DNA from: Clostridium thermobutyricum
GTDB lineage: Bacteria; Bacillota; Clostridia; Ch29
Assembly: GCA_016842005.1 (NCBI GenBank)
Contig: JAENYD010000018.1
Coordinates: 1-45,189 of the forward strand
Length of the DNA: 45,189 nucleotides
Direction of reading: 5' to 3'
Shown: positions 1 through 10,200 of the stretch, piece after piece
How positions within the stretch are numbered: position 1 is the first letter of the stretch
Layout of the letters: each line of letters begins with the position of its first letter
Notes under the pieces: generated by a model
Seen by the model: the letters and a program-made list of their open reading frames with translations, nothing else
The model's database searches: none
What the model was told of the DNA's origin: nothing
Program-made: the position numbers and the translations under genes

Positions 1-54
1 ATAATCTATAAAATTGATAACATTTTCGGGATAGCTTAGAGCTGTCCCTCTTTT

Positions 55-302
55 TTTATCCTATGGCTACCGCTGCTAATACTCCCGTCCTGTCAGAGGT
101 CAGGGGACACACCTGCTGAAGTCCCGGTATTCCTGTCAGAGGTCAGGGGACACACCTGCTGAAGTCCCGGTATTCCTCTGTGGACAGGAATGTCCCCATC
201 GGAATGTCCCCATCGGGATCTTTCCCACTAAAAGATAAGCGGCGGTGCGTACCTGAAAAACAGTTTCTAAGCTTCAGACGGGGTTAAAAATTCACCTGAA
301 GC
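55..302 (+). repeat. Dispersed palindromic repeat, copy A (about 250 bp)
   Basis: Non-coding element sharing long identical stretches with copy B near 37809. Bases 75-121 (47 nt) are identical to 37832-37878. It opens with a TTATCCTATGGC-type end, carries CTAATACTCCCGTCC, and closes with a small hairpin whose arms GCTTCAG (271-277) and CTGAAGC (296-302) are complementary. Two tandem duplications sit inside: a 43-bp unit at 89-131 and 132-174, and a 14-bp unit at 187-200 and 201-214. GGGGAC and GTCCCC blocks could pair, so a transcript would be strongly folded. No transposase is nearby. A non-autonomous mobile element or its remnant is the likeliest reading. Confidence 0.75.
89..174 (+). repeat. 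Tandem duplication, 43-bp unit, two copies
   Basis: The unit begins CCTGTCAGAGGTCAGGGGAC and occurs at 89-131 and again at 132-174 with no mismatch. Copy B of the same dispersed repeat (37809-37990) has this unit once, so copy A carries a local duplication. Confidence 0.9.
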
Positions 303-455
303 AAGAAGCCTGTTTATGCCATAAGGGTCATATCAGGCTATGGGAAAGGATGGACTGTTCACTATTGCTGGACTCGTTTCAGACAGAGCCATAAGAGAAA
401 CCATTGGAAGAAGGCGCTCAAGATAAATGAAGCTGATAGTACTCCTGTTAATTTA

Positions 456-484
456 GTGCCAGGCATACCGTAAAGTGATATAAT
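456..484 (+). promoter_or_regulatory. Possible sigma-A promoter for the Dph6-like gene
   Basis: TATAAT at 479-484 is preceded 17 nt upstream by GTGCCA (456-461), which matches four of six bases of TTGACA. It lies about 100 bp before the coding start. Bases 303-455 hold no other feature I can support; a 28-codon open frame at 340-426 has no ribosome site. Confidence 0.35.
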
Positions 485-584
485 ATTCTTAAAATATGAC
501 TGACTGATGTCTTATGGTTCAATGCTCTAAAGCGAAGATTAAAGATATGAGGTAGATACTGAGAATGGAAGGGTGCTGATTGTG

Positions 585-1241
585 ATGATAAAGGATAGTA
601 ATTTTTTTTGTTCCTGGAGCGGAGGCAAAGATTCCTGTCTTTCACTGTACCATGCTCTTCAAAAAGGGGGTCATGCCTGTTTTCTGCTCACCATGCTGAC
701 CGAGGAAGGCAGCAGGTCCCGGTCCCATGGTCTGCCAAAGGCTTTGATTGAGAAACAGGCCTTTTCTCTGAAAATACCTCTTATCACCCGTTCCGCAACA
801 TGGGACGATTATGAGAGAGAATTTATTTCCGCTTTGAAGGAACTGGAGAGAAAAGGTATCAAGGCAGGAGTTTTCGGAGATATAGACATTGATGACCACC
901 GCAGGTGGGTTGAAAGGGTGTGCGCCCATACCGCTGTAAAGCCCTGTCACCCTCTCTGGAAAAAGGGAAGAAAGGAACTGCTGGAACAGTTCATCAGGAA
1001 AGGGTTTAAAGCTACTGTTATATCTGTTAAGGGCGGGCTGATGGACAGGCAGTTCCTGGGGAAGGTGCTGGATGAGGATGTGGTGAGAGAAATTGAAAAA
1101 ACCGGCGTGGATGTCTCGGGGGAACAAGGGGAATTCCATACGGTGGTAACCGATGGGCCGGTATTTTCCTTTCCTCTGGAACTACGCCTGGGAGAGCAGT
1201 ATTTTCATGATGGTTACTGGTTCCAGGATGTTTCAGTATAA
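585..1241 (+). CDS. Dph6/DUF71-type PP-loop ATP pyrophosphatase (diphthine-ammonia ligase family)
   Basis: Member of the adenine-nucleotide alpha-hydrolase (PP-loop) superfamily. The N-terminal SWSGGKDS is the pyrophosphate loop, and the second conserved block, GDIDIDDHRRW followed by PCHPLW, is typical of the DUF71/Dph6 group. In eukaryotes and archaea Dph6 amidates diphthine on EF-2. Bacteria lack diphthamide, so the substrate here is unknown. The frame can be opened from GTG at 573, but GGAAGGG at 567-573 overlaps that codon, so GTG 582 or ATG 585 is the likelier start (218 residues from 585). Length fits the family. The crotonase gene follows after a 69-bp gap with its own ribosome site. 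Family assignment is firm; function is not. Confidence 0.85.
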   Translation: MIKDSNFFCSWSGGKDSCLSLYHALQKGGHACFLLTMLTEEGSRSRSHGLPKALIEKQAFSLKIPLITRSATWDDYEREFISALKELERKGIKAGVFGDIDIDDHRRWVERVCAHTAVKPCHPLWKKGRKELLEQFIRKGFKATVISVKGGLMDRQFLGKVLDEDVVREIEKTGVDVSGEQGEFHTVVTDGPVFSFPLELRLGEQYFHDGYWFQDVSV

Positions 1242-1310
1242 TTTTTTTCGTCCCTTTTCCCATCCAGTTGAAGGAAATATCACTTTATCAATAATAGAAG
1301 GAGGACAGGT

Positions 1311-2102
1311 ATGAAGTTAGAGAAAATAAGATATTCTGTTGAGAACGGTATCGCGTCTGTTGTGCTTAACAGCCCGGAGAACCTGAATGCCCTTGACGAG
1401 GCCATGACCAACGAGCTGATAGCCGTTCTGGATATGTGCTCCGAAAGCGGGGAGGTCAAGGTGATTGTAATCTCCGGAGAAGGGCGTTCTTTCAGCGCAG
1501 GAGGAGACATAAGGGCAATGTCGGAGGCCCTGGAGGGAGATGTAATGGACTTTTTCGGTCCCGTTATCTCCAATTTGGGATTGGTTGCCCTTAAAATTCG
1601 CGGTATTGGCAAACCGGTAATCGCTTCGGTTAAAGGAGCAGCCGCCGGGGCGGGGGCTAACCTGGCACTGCTGTGCGATTTCCGGGTTGCTGCCGAGGGG
1701 ACCAAGTTTATTCAAGCCTTTGTCAATATTGGTCTTATCCCGGATACAGGAGGTGCTTTCCTGCTGACCAGGATGCTGGGAACCGCCCGGGCGACCGAAC
1801 TGCTTATGCTGGGCAGGCCCGTATCCGCCCGGGAAGCTCTGTCTCTGGGTATGGTAAACAGGGTGGTGCCCCCGGAAGACCTGGAAAGGGAGACCATGCA
1901 GCTGGCGGAGAAACTCCGCTCGTTGCCTCCGTTAGCCCTGTCCAATATGAAAGACCTTATCAACAGGAGTATATTCCAGGGGTTTGAGGAAATACTGGAC
2001 AAGGAAGCAGAATATCAGGGACGGTGCGCCCTAACCGGAGACTTCAGGGAAGGTATCAGGGCCTTTATTGAAAAGAGAAAACCTGAGTTTGAAGGAAAAT
2101 AG
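1311..2102 (+). CDS. Enoyl-CoA hydratase/isomerase (crotonase), PaaG-like
   Basis: A 263-residue crotonase-fold protein with a strong ribosome site, AGGAGGAC, just before its ATG. The first oxyanion-hole segment GRSFSAGGDIRAM and the second, around VKGAAAGAGANLALLCDF, are both present. At the usual second catalytic position the sequence reads IGLIPDTGG, with Asp145 where true hydratases carry Glu. That arrangement is typical of PaaG-type isomerases acting on CoA esters, so isomerisation may be more likely than classical hydration. No other beta-oxidation genes are adjacent, so the pathway cannot be named. Cytosolic, no signal peptide. The gene ends before a terminator-like hairpin at 2202-2225. 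Confidence 0.9.
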   Translation: MKLEKIRYSVENGIASVVLNSPENLNALDEAMTNELIAVLDMCSESGEVKVIVISGEGRSFSAGGDIRAMSEALEGDVMDFFGPVISNLGLVALKIRGIGKPVIASVKGAAAGAGANLALLCDFRVAAEGTKFIQAFVNIGLIPDTGGAFLLTRMLGTARATELLMLGRPVSAREALSLGMVNRVVPPEDLERETMQLAEKLRSLPPLALSNMKDLINRSIFQGFEEILDKEAEYQGRCALTGDFREGIRAFIEKRKPEFEGK

Positions 2103-2201
2103 GGAACTTTCCCCTGTTTCTTCTGATTCATCCGTTGTATTTTTTACCATCAAATCATTATTTATATATGTTTGTTTGCAAGGTTCTCTTTAGAGAGGAG
2201 A

Positions 2202-2225
2202 CCGGTTTGCTACCGGCCTTTTTTT
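2202..2225 (+). terminator. Rho-independent terminator after the crotonase gene
   Basis: CCGGT and ACCGG arms (2202-2206, 2212-2216) around a five-base loop, then CC and a run of seven T. It lies about 100 bp past the crotonase stop. Confidence 0.65.
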
Positions 2226-2362
2226 ATTTGAACAGCGGGCTTTTGAATGAATTGGATGGCAAAAGAATATTCCAATTGGCAGTTTTACTCCTCAAATAAC
2301 CTGATATAATTAAGATTGAATGATACCAATTCTAATATATACTCTAAAGAAAGAGTGATCTG

Positions 2363-2797
2363 ATGCGCATCACAATTAACAGACATGTGAAGACACCTAT
2401 CTATATGCAGATAAAGAACCAGATACGTGACAGGATACTCTCCAGGGAGCTTCCTGAGGGATTTATTCTTCCTCCGGAACGAAGGCTGGCAGAGACCGAA
2501 GTACGGTGATTAAGGCTTACCAGGAGCTTAAGGCGGACGGCCTGGTTGATTCTCATGTGGGCAAGGGGACTATTGTACTTTCTCAGGTATTTGAGCAGCA
2601 GGCCAATGCAGGGTATATCAGTCCCCTTCCCTGGTATCAATTTTATAGTGAGAGCGTTACCGCCAGTACCGGGCATATTATCGGTGATATAATGGAAACT
2701 GCCATGGGCGGAGATGTTATTTCCTTCGCCGGCGGCATGCCTTCGCCTGATTTGTATCCCATAGAGCAGATGCAAGAAATCCAAAGGGAATTATTTA
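2363..2797 (+). pseudogene. MocR/GntR-type regulator with aminotransferase domain, frameshifted and truncated
   Basis: From ATG 2363 the reading begins as a GntR-type winged-helix domain (PIYMQIKNQIRDRI, then LPPERRLAET) and stops at a TGA at 2507-2509. The family pattern continues in another frame from STVIKAYQELKADGLVDSHV through to ISFAGGMPSPDLYP, the start of the class-I aminotransferase domain of MocR proteins. The residues normally between LAET and STV (about five) are missing. A deletion of about 13 bp would explain both the gap and the frame change. The remaining 300-plus residues of the aminotransferase domain are gone, replaced near 2790 by sequence of another gene. Not expected to be functional. 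Confidence 0.75.
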
Positions 2798-3061
2798 AAA
2801 GATGTGCCGGATGAAATAACCCGGAGTGTTGAAATGTGGGTGGGTTGTATTGCAGGGGCATTGAATCCGGAAGAATACAGGCAAATTCTCAGAAAGGTTG
2901 GCTTTAAAGATATTGAGATTACCCCGGCAATTGTTTATACAAAAGAGATTATTAAAAGTATGGCCGAACAGGAAAATCCGGTTGATGCCCATGGAGGGAT
3001 AGATACGGAGCTCCTTGACAGTGCTTTTGCCGGCACCCGCGTCAGGGCATATAAAGGTTGA
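2795..3061 (+). pseudogene. C-terminal remnant of an ArsM-type arsenite methyltransferase
   Basis: The open frame (GTG at 2804) encodes about 85 residues resembling only the C-terminal part of ArsM-like SAM methyltransferases: DVPDEI, then VGCIAGAL, then VGFKDIEI. The SAM-binding Rossmann half is absent and no ribosome site precedes the frame. The sequence begins where the MocR remnant breaks off, so one deletion probably joined the 5' part of one gene to the 3' part of the other. No ars genes lie nearby. The assignment rests on recalled family patterns. Confidence 0.6.
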
Positions 3062-3088
3062 TAGTATATCATTTGGGGAGTGTTTTTT

Positions 3089-3535
3089 ATGATTAAAGTC
3101 CAGATCAGAGAAGCGGCAGAGAGAGACCTGCCCTGTATAATTGCCCTGTATGACCAGCCCGATATGGACAGGGGGAGAGTGATACCACTGGAGAGGGCCC
3201 GGGAGATATTCAGCAGGATGGAGAGTTATCCGGATTACAGGGTTTATGTGGCTGTACTGGACGGAAAGATTGTGGGCACCTTTGAACTGCTTATTATGGA
3301 TAATCTGGCACATATGGGTGCTCCATCCGGTATTGTTGAGGATGTGGTGGTGGCCCGGGATTTTCAGGGAAAGGGTATAGGAAGACAGATGATGGAGTTT
3401 GCCATTGAGAGATGCAGGGAAAAAGGCTGCTACAAGGCCGTATTATCCAGTAATCTTAAAAGGGAATCCGCCCATAAATTTTACCGGTCTCTGGGTTTTG
3501 AAAAGCATGGGTACAGTTTCAGAACAGAATTGTAA
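3089..3535 (+). CDS. GNAT-family N-acetyltransferase
   Basis: A 148-residue GNAT protein. Motif A, which binds the acetyl-CoA pyrophosphate, reads VVVARDFQGKGIGRQMM (Q/RxxGxG/A pattern), followed by motif B around SAHKFYRSLGFEKHGYSF, the usual C-terminus. The frame is open from GTG 3080, but GGGGAG at 3075-3080 sits 8 nt before ATG 3089, so 3089 is the start. The acceptor substrate cannot be told from sequence. The gene lies directly downstream of the MocR/ArsM remnant and has its own ribosome site. It shows no sign of decay. Confidence 0.88.
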   Translation: MIKVQIREAAERDLPCIIALYDQPDMDRGRVIPLERAREIFSRMESYPDYRVYVAVLDGKIVGTFELLIMDNLAHMGAPSGIVEDVVVARDFQGKGIGRQMMEFAIERCREKGCYKAVLSSNLKRESAHKFYRSLGFEKHGYSFRTEL

Positions 3536-3751
3536 AGAGGCTGGACCAAGCGGCATCAATAGGGTTGATATAAGGGAATAATTTGCATATGGATATAACT
3601 TTTGACCTTAACCACCTTAATTTGGTATTCTATAGACAGGAATATTATTCATGGTGGTTTTTTGTTTGCTGTTTTTGAGGGAAAAGTGCCCTTCTATTAC
3701 GATAAGAGATAAGGAAGTTAAAATATTTAAGAAGCAGGGTGGTAGAGAACT

Positions 3752-6700
3752 ATGGGCCTGAGGTTGATATACGGCCGGGCAGGAAGCGGCAAGACCCATT
3801 ACTGTCTGAATGAAATAAAGGAAAGGCTGAACCGGGAGGGCGCTGCCCCGCTGATACTGGTGGTACCTGAACAGTTTACCCTGCAGGCCGAGAGGAACCT
3901 GGTCAGGACGGTAGGCACCGGAGGGATTATGAGGGCTGAGGTGCTCAGCTTCCGGCGTATGGCTTACAGGGTGTTCGGTGAAGTGGGAGGTGTTACCCGC
4001 AAGCACCTGAATTCTGCGGGTAAAAGCATGCTTATCTTCAGGATAATTGATGCCATGAAGGATGAAATGAATATTTTTGCCAGGGCCTCTTCGCAGCAGG
4101 GGTTTGTTAACGTGGTATCCCAGACTATCGCTGAACTGAAGAGGTACAATATTACCCCGGACAGCCTGTGGACAGTAAGAAGCAGTCTTGAAGACGGTAC
4201 CCTCCTTAAGGAAAAGTTGGGAGAAATATGCTCCATATACAGGAAGTTCGAAGAGACCCTTCACCAAAAATATCTGGATGCGGACGACGACCTCACAGTT
4301 CTGGCGGAAAAGCTTGAGCGGAGCACCCGGTTTGACGGATGCGAGATCTGGATAGACGGGTTTTCGGGATTTACCCCCCAGGAATACAGGGTAATAGGAA
4401 AGCTGCTGAAAAAGGCCGCCCGGGTTAATGTATGCCTCTGCACCGACTGTCTTGAGGAGGATTACATATTTGACGGCACTGACATTTTTTCTCCCGTTAA
4501 AAATGCTGCCGCCCGGCTGATGAAGACTGCCAGAGAAAACGGTATCGCTGTGGAGAAGCCTGTAATGCTGCCGGGCAGCCCCCCCTACAGGTTCAGGGAA
4601 AGCAAGGAACTGGTGCACCTTGAAGGGGAGTTTTTTTCATTCCCTTACAGGACATACGGGGGCAATACAAAAGACATAAGCATTTTTGCCGCTGCCAGCA
4701 TTTACTCAGAGGTGGAGAATACGGCGAAGGATATTGTGAGACTCTGCAGGGACAGGGGATTGAGGTACAGAGATATTGCCGTTGTTACCAGAAATCTGGA
4801 AGGGTATGAAAAACTCATTTCATCAATCTTTACCCAGTACGATATTCCCCACTTTATTGACCGGAAAAAGGAGATAGTCGGCCACCCTCTGGTACAGCTG
4901 ATACTTTCAGCACTGGAGATATTTATTAAAAGCTGGTCCTATGAGGCTGTGTTCAGATACCTGAAAACCGGACTGACCGGTATTGAAAGAAAGGATATAG
5001 ATATCCTGGAGAACTATGTACTGGCATGCGGCATAAGAGGCGGTATGTGGACCCGGGAAGAGGCATGGGACTTTCCCATGACCCCTGACTTTGACGGCAG
5101 GGAAGTGTCCGATTATGAAAGGGCTATTCTTGAAAGGGTCAATGATACCAGGGGCAGGATTACAGGGCCTCTGATCGCATTGCGCCGGAAGACCAGGGGC
5201 AGGAAAAGGGCAGAGGAAATCTGTACGGCTGTATTTGAATTCCTGTGTGAGATTGGGATTCCCGAAAGGATAGAAAATATTATAGATGACTTCAGGGATG
5301 AAGGAGAACTGGACCTTGCCAATGAGTACGGCCAGATATGGAACATTGTAATGGAAACCTTTGACCAGATTGTCGAAGTCATGGGCGATGAGAGGATAAG
5401 TATCGAAAAGTTTCACCAGATACTTTCCACAGGCCTTGGGGAGTGCAGGGTTGGCATTATCCCCCCTGCCCTTGACCAGGTGGCTGTAGGCAGTATTGAG
5501 CGGTCCAAAAACCATGAGATCAGCGCCCTTTATATCCTGGGAGTGAATGATGGAGTGTTTCCTTCTGTTTCCATGGATGAGGGCATTCTGTCGGACAGGG
5601 AGAGGGAAGTCCTGCGGGCAGCGGGAATCGAACTTGCCCAGGACACGAGGACTAGGACCTTTGAGGAGCAGTATCTGACCTACAGCGTACTTACTACTGC
5701 GGGAAAGTACCTGAGGATCAGTTATCCTGCAGCCGACTTTAACGGCTCGGCCATGAGGCCTTCGATTATTGTTTCACGGGTCAGGAAGGTTTTTCCCGGT
5801 ATAAGGGAATACACCGACATAGTAAGGAAAAATTCCGGGGAAGACAGGTTTGAGGATATTATCACCCCACAGGCTACATTCAATCACCTTATATCAGCGA
5901 TGAGAAGAAGGATGGAAGGACTGGAAACCGACCCGTTGTGGCTTGACGTGCACAGCTGGTATATGGAGAACGAAAACTGGAAAGAAAAATACCGGACTGT
6001 TCTGGAAGGGTTCAGATATTCAAACCAGGTGGACCGTATTGATGCGGAGAGGGCAGGGAAACTCTACGGGCGTCCCGTATATACAAGCATATCCAGGATG
6101 GAGAGGTATGCGTCATGTCCTTTTTCCTACTACATACAGTACGGTCTCAGGGCAAAAGAAAGAAAGGTTTTTCAACTGGCCCCTCCGGATGTGGGCACCT
6201 TTATGCACAGTGTTATAGACAGGTTCTCCAGAAGAATTGCCGAAAGGGACATTGGCTGGAGGAACCTGGACAGGGAACGGTGTGTAAAAGAGGTATCGGA
6301 TATTGTGGACGGGATGATGGAGAACATGTCGGGCTCCATCCTGAACAGGTCGCGGAGATACAGGTACCTCGTCGAAAGACTTAAAAGAGTTCTGGTCAGG
6401 GCTGTATGGCTGATTGCGGAACATATCAGGAGGGGTGGGTTTGACCCCGTGGGATATGAGATGGCCTTCGGGGAGGGAGAAAAGTTCCCGCCCATTGCCA
6501 TTGAACTGCCTTCGGGGGATAAGGTCTACCTTACAGGCAGGATTGACAGGGTGGATGCTGTGAAATCCGAAGGAGGCACATATCTGAGGATAGTTGATTA
6601 TAAATCGGGCAGCAGGGATTTCAGGCTGTCGGACATGTATTATGGTCTCCAGATACAGCTTATTACCTACCTGGATGCCCTGTGGGAGAATGGACGGGAG

Positions 6701-7219
6701 GAGTTCGGGGAAGAAATCATGCCCGGCGGTATCCTGCATTTCAGGGTTGACGATCCCATTATCCGGGACGGCAACGGGATGGAGGAAGAAGAGATTGAGA
6801 AGGCCATAATGAAACAGCTCAGGATGAAAGGTTTGCTCCTGGCCGATGTGAAGCTTATAAAGGAGATGGACAGGGATATGGACGGGGATTCTCTGATCAT
6901 ACCTGCAAGGATAAACAAAGGGGATGAACTGAGTACCAGCAGGTCATCGGCTGCCACAGCCGAGCAGTTCCAGCTGCTGAGAAGACACGTAAAAAAGCTT
7001 CTGACCCAGACTGCAGAAGAGATGCTCAAGGGTAATGTGACCATAAAACCCTATAAAAAGAATAAACTGACACCATGCAGGTTTTGCGGCTATTCATCTG
7101 TCTGCCAGTTTGACCCCAGGCTGAAGGACAATACTTACAGGACACTCAAGGACCTAAGGGATAATGAAGTGTGGAGAATTCTGGAAGAAGAAAGTAAAGG
7201 GAAAAAAGGTGAGGATTGA
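3752..7219 (+). CDS. addB: ATP-dependent helicase/nuclease subunit AddB
   Basis: AddB (1155 residues) is the second helicase-like/nuclease subunit of the AddAB enzyme, which resects double-strand breaks and loads RecA in Firmicutes. The N-terminus has a Walker A motif, GRAGSGKT. The C-terminal RecB-type nuclease domain shows GRIDRVDAV and then IVDYKSG. Four cysteines, Cys789 (in YASCPFSYY) and Cys1109, Cys1112 and Cys1118 (PCRFCGYSSVC), match the iron-sulfur staple of AddB. Length is normal for the family. Its stop lies only two bases before the ATG of addA, and both belong to an operon running into sbcD-sbcC. Confidence 0.97.
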   Translation: MGLRLIYGRAGSGKTHYCLNEIKERLNREGAAPLILVVPEQFTLQAERNLVRTVGTGGIMRAEVLSFRRMAYRVFGEVGGVTRKHLNSAGKSMLIFRIIDAMKDEMNIFARASSQQGFVNVVSQTIAELKRYNITPDSLWTVRSSLEDGTLLKEKLGEICSIYRKFEETLHQKYLDADDDLTVLAEKLERSTRFDGCEIWIDGFSGFTPQEYRVIGKLLKKAARVNVCLCTDCLEEDYIFDGTDIFSPVKNAAARLMKTARENGIAVEKPVMLPGSPPYRFRESKELVHLEGEFFSFPYRTYGGNTKDISIFAAASIYSEVENTAKDIVRLCRDRGLRYRDIAVVTRNLEGYEKLISSIFTQYDIPHFIDRKKEIVGHPLVQLILSALEIFIKSWSYEAVFRYLKTGLTGIERKDIDILENYVLACGIRGGMWTREEAWDFPMTPDFDGREVSDYERAILERVNDTRGRITGPLIALRRKTRGRKRAEEICTAVFEFLCEIGIPERIENIIDDFRDEGELDLANEYGQIWNIVMETFDQIVEVMGDERISIEKFHQILSTGLGECRVGIIPPALDQVAVGSIERSKNHEISALYILGVNDGVFPSVSMDEGILSDREREVLRAAGIELAQDTRTRTFEEQYLTYSVLTTAGKYLRISYPAADFNGSAMRPSIIVSRVRKVFPGIREYTDIVRKNSGEDRFEDIITPQATFNHLISAMRRRMEGLETDPLWLDVHSWYMENENWKEKYRTVLEGFRYSNQVDRIDAERAGKLYGRPVYTSISRMERYASCPFSYYIQYGLRAKERKVFQLAPPDVGTFMHSVIDRFSRRIAERDIGWRNLDRERCVKEVSDIVDGMMENMSGSILNRSRRYRYLVERLKRVLVRAVWLIAEHIRRGGFDPVGYEMAFGEGEKFPPIAIELPSGDKVYLTGRIDRVDAVKSEGGTYLRIVDYKSGSRDFRLSDMYYGLQIQLITYLDALWENGREEFGEEIMPGGILHFRVDDPIIRDGNGMEEEEIEKAIMKQLRMKGLLLADVKLIKEMDRDMDGDSLIIPARINKGDELSTSRSSAATAEQFQLLRRHVKKLLTQTAEEMLKGNVTIKPYKKNKLTPCRFCGYSSVCQFDPRLKDNTYRTLKDLRDNEVWRILEEESKGKKGED

Positions 7220-7221
7220 TT

Positions 7222-10200
7222 ATGGATACAAAATGGACCAGAGAACAGCTTCAGGCCATTAATGAAAGAGGGTGCAACCTCCTTGTGGCGGCTGCGGCGG
7301 GGGCCGGCAAAACTGCAGTGCTGGTGGAACGTATTATTACCAGGATAGCGGACAGCCGGGACCCTGTGGACATTGACAGGCTGCTGGTGGTTACATTCAC
7401 CAATGCCGCTGCTGCGGAGATGAGGGAGAGGATAGGGGATGCCATTGAAAAGGCCCTGGAGAGGCACCCTGGATCCAGGCAGCTTCAGCGCCAACTGACC
7501 CTGCTCAACAGGGCCAGCATAACAACCATACATTCCTTCTGTCTTGAGGTGATAAGGAACAATTTTCATTGTATTGATATTGACCCCAATTTCAGGATTG
7601 GAGATGAAACCGAAACAGCTCTGCTTAAAAATGAAGTGCTTGAAGAGCTGTTTGAGGATAAATATGAGGAGGAAGAGCTTCATCCGGATTTTGTCAGGCT
7701 TGTGGAATGTTACGGCGGCAGCAGGGATGACAGCATGCTGCAGGATATGGTTCTTACACTGTATAATTTTGTACAGAGCCATCCCTGGCCCCGGAAATGG
7801 CTGGAGGAAAACGTGGAAGCGTTCAATGGGCAGGATGACCTGGATTTTGGTACAACAAAATGGGGAAAGGTCTTAATGTCAGGTATCAGGATGGAGATTA
7901 CAGGGCTGCTGGATGCCATGAAAAGGGCTGTGGATTTGATAAAGGGTACCAGAGGACTGGAGGCATATCTTGAGTGCTTTAGTAATGATATACGGCAGAT
8001 GGAAGAGCTGCTGGCCGGCTGTGACCGGAGATGGGACCAGCTTTACAATGCCTTTGGCGCTCTGGAATTCGGCAGGCTTCCCAGGTGTGGCAGGGATGTG
8101 GATAAAAACGTTCAGGGACAGGTTAAGGATATAAGGGACGGGATGAAGACAGAGCTCAGGCGGATAAGGGATAAGGTTGTCAGATGGCCGTCTTCCGAGA
8201 TAACAAAGGATTTGAGAAGCCTGTATCCCATGGTCAAATACCTGGCAGAACTGGTGCTGGAGTTTGACCGCAGGTATACCGCCAGGAAAAAGGAAAAATC
8301 AATGCTGGATTTCAACGACCTGGAACACTACTGTCTGGAAATCCTTACTGATGAAAATGACAGGGGGGAAATAGTTCCTTCAAGAACGGCCCTGGATTAC
8401 AGGGAGAGGTTTGAGGAAATCCTGGTGGATGAATATCAGGACAGCAACCTGGTTCAGGAGGTCATAATAAATATTATTTCGAGAAAGGACAGTCAAAACC
8501 CCAATGTGTTCGTGGTGGGGGACGTGAAGCAGAGTATATACAGGTTCAGGCAGGCCAGGCCGGAACTGTTCCTTGAGAAATACGATTCCTATTCGGGGGA
8601 TGAAGGTTCCAGGAACAGGAAAATACAGCTCTACAAAAATTTCAGGAGCAGGGAGGAAATAATACACGCTGTTAATTTTATATTCAGCCAGATAATGTCC
8701 CGGAGCATCGGGGAACTGGACTATACCCGGGATGAGGCCCTGAACCATGGAGCAGTGTTCCAGCCTCTGGAAGATGGTAATGGAACTGCCGGCGGACCTC
8801 CGGAACTGCATATCATTGTCATGGATGACCACCTGCCCCTGGATGAGACCCGCGAAGAAGGCGAAGATGAGGGAATACTTTCTGATACCACCGGTGAGGG
8901 GGAGGAGGAACCGGGTACCATACAGTCGGAAGCAGCGGTGGTGGCCGGCAGGATAAGGGAACTGCTAACATCCCGGGACAGCGGCAGGGCTTTCAGGGTA
9001 TTCGACAGGAAGATTAACGGTTACAGGAAGGTGGAATACAGGGATATTGTAGTACTGCTGAGGACAACCAAAAACTGGGCTGAAATCTTTATGGAAGAAT
9101 TCGGCCTGCAGGGTATTCCAGCCTATGCAGATACAGGAACCGGGTATTTCCAGACCATAGAAGTACAGGTGATGATGGCCCTGTTACAGGTTATCGACAA
9201 TCCCCTGCAGGATATTCCCATGCTGGCGGTCCTCCGGTCACCCATAGCCTCCTTTAGCCCTGAAGAGCTTATTGACATCAGGTTGTGCAGCCGGGAGGTG
9301 TCCTTTTATGAGGCCATGGAGATATTTGCCCTTCAGGGGGAAGGAACTGCCAGAGAAAAGACCTGCAGGTTTCTGGAACGGCTCCGGGGATGGAGGAATA
9401 AGGCCCGGCACATGTCCACCGATGAGCTCATATGGTATCTGTACTGGGATACGGGATATTACAGCTATGCGGGGGCAATGCCCGGAGGTGTTCAGAGGCA
9501 GGCCAACCTGAGAATACTCTTTGAGAGGGCCAGGCAGTATGAAAAGACAAGCTTCAGGGGACTGTTCAATTTTATTAATTTTGTAAACAAGCTTAAGGAC
9601 AGCAGCAGGGACATGGGCAGCGCAAAGGTCTTGGGAGAGAATGAAAATGTGGTACGGATTATGAGCATCCACAAGAGCAAGGGATTGGAATTTCCCGTGG
9701 TAATAGTAGCCGGCTGCGGCAAGAGGATTAATTTCCAGGATATGTCCCGGAGCATCCTGCTTCACCAGGACCTGGGCTTTGGTCCGGAATATGTGGACCA
9801 CAGGCGTAGAATATCGTATTCCACCGTACCCAAGCAGGCACTGAAATACAGGATAAAGCTGGAAACCCTTTCGGAGGAAATGAGAATACTGTATGTCGCA
9901 TTTACGCGGGCCAGGGAAAAGCTGATAATCACCGGTTCGGTCAAAGATTTAGGCAAAACTGTGGATAAATGGATCAGGGGCAGTCATTCGCCTTCAGTCA
10001 AACTGCCGGAATTTCATATGATGTCGGCGAGAAGTTACCTGGACTGGATAGGACCCGCCCTTATGAGACACAGGGACAGCGGAGAACTGCGGGCTGCGGC
10101 AGACTGTGCAGGAGAGCCGGAACGGGATTTTCCGGAAGAGAAATCGTCCTGGCTGTTAAGGCTGTGGAGCAGGGAGGAGGTGCTCAACCGGAGAAATACT

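Noticed and set aside
55-302. CRISPR array at the tandem duplication
   Set aside because: Only two copies, directly adjacent with no spacers, and no cas genes in the window.
340-426. 28-codon frame after repeat copy A, starting MGKDGLFTIAGLV
   Set aside because: No ribosome site, no family resemblance, and it lies next to variable repeat sequence.
3617-4618. 333-codon minus-strand frame opposite the start of addB
   Set aside because: Lies opposite the well-supported N-terminal domain of AddB with its Walker A motif; no ribosome site or domain.
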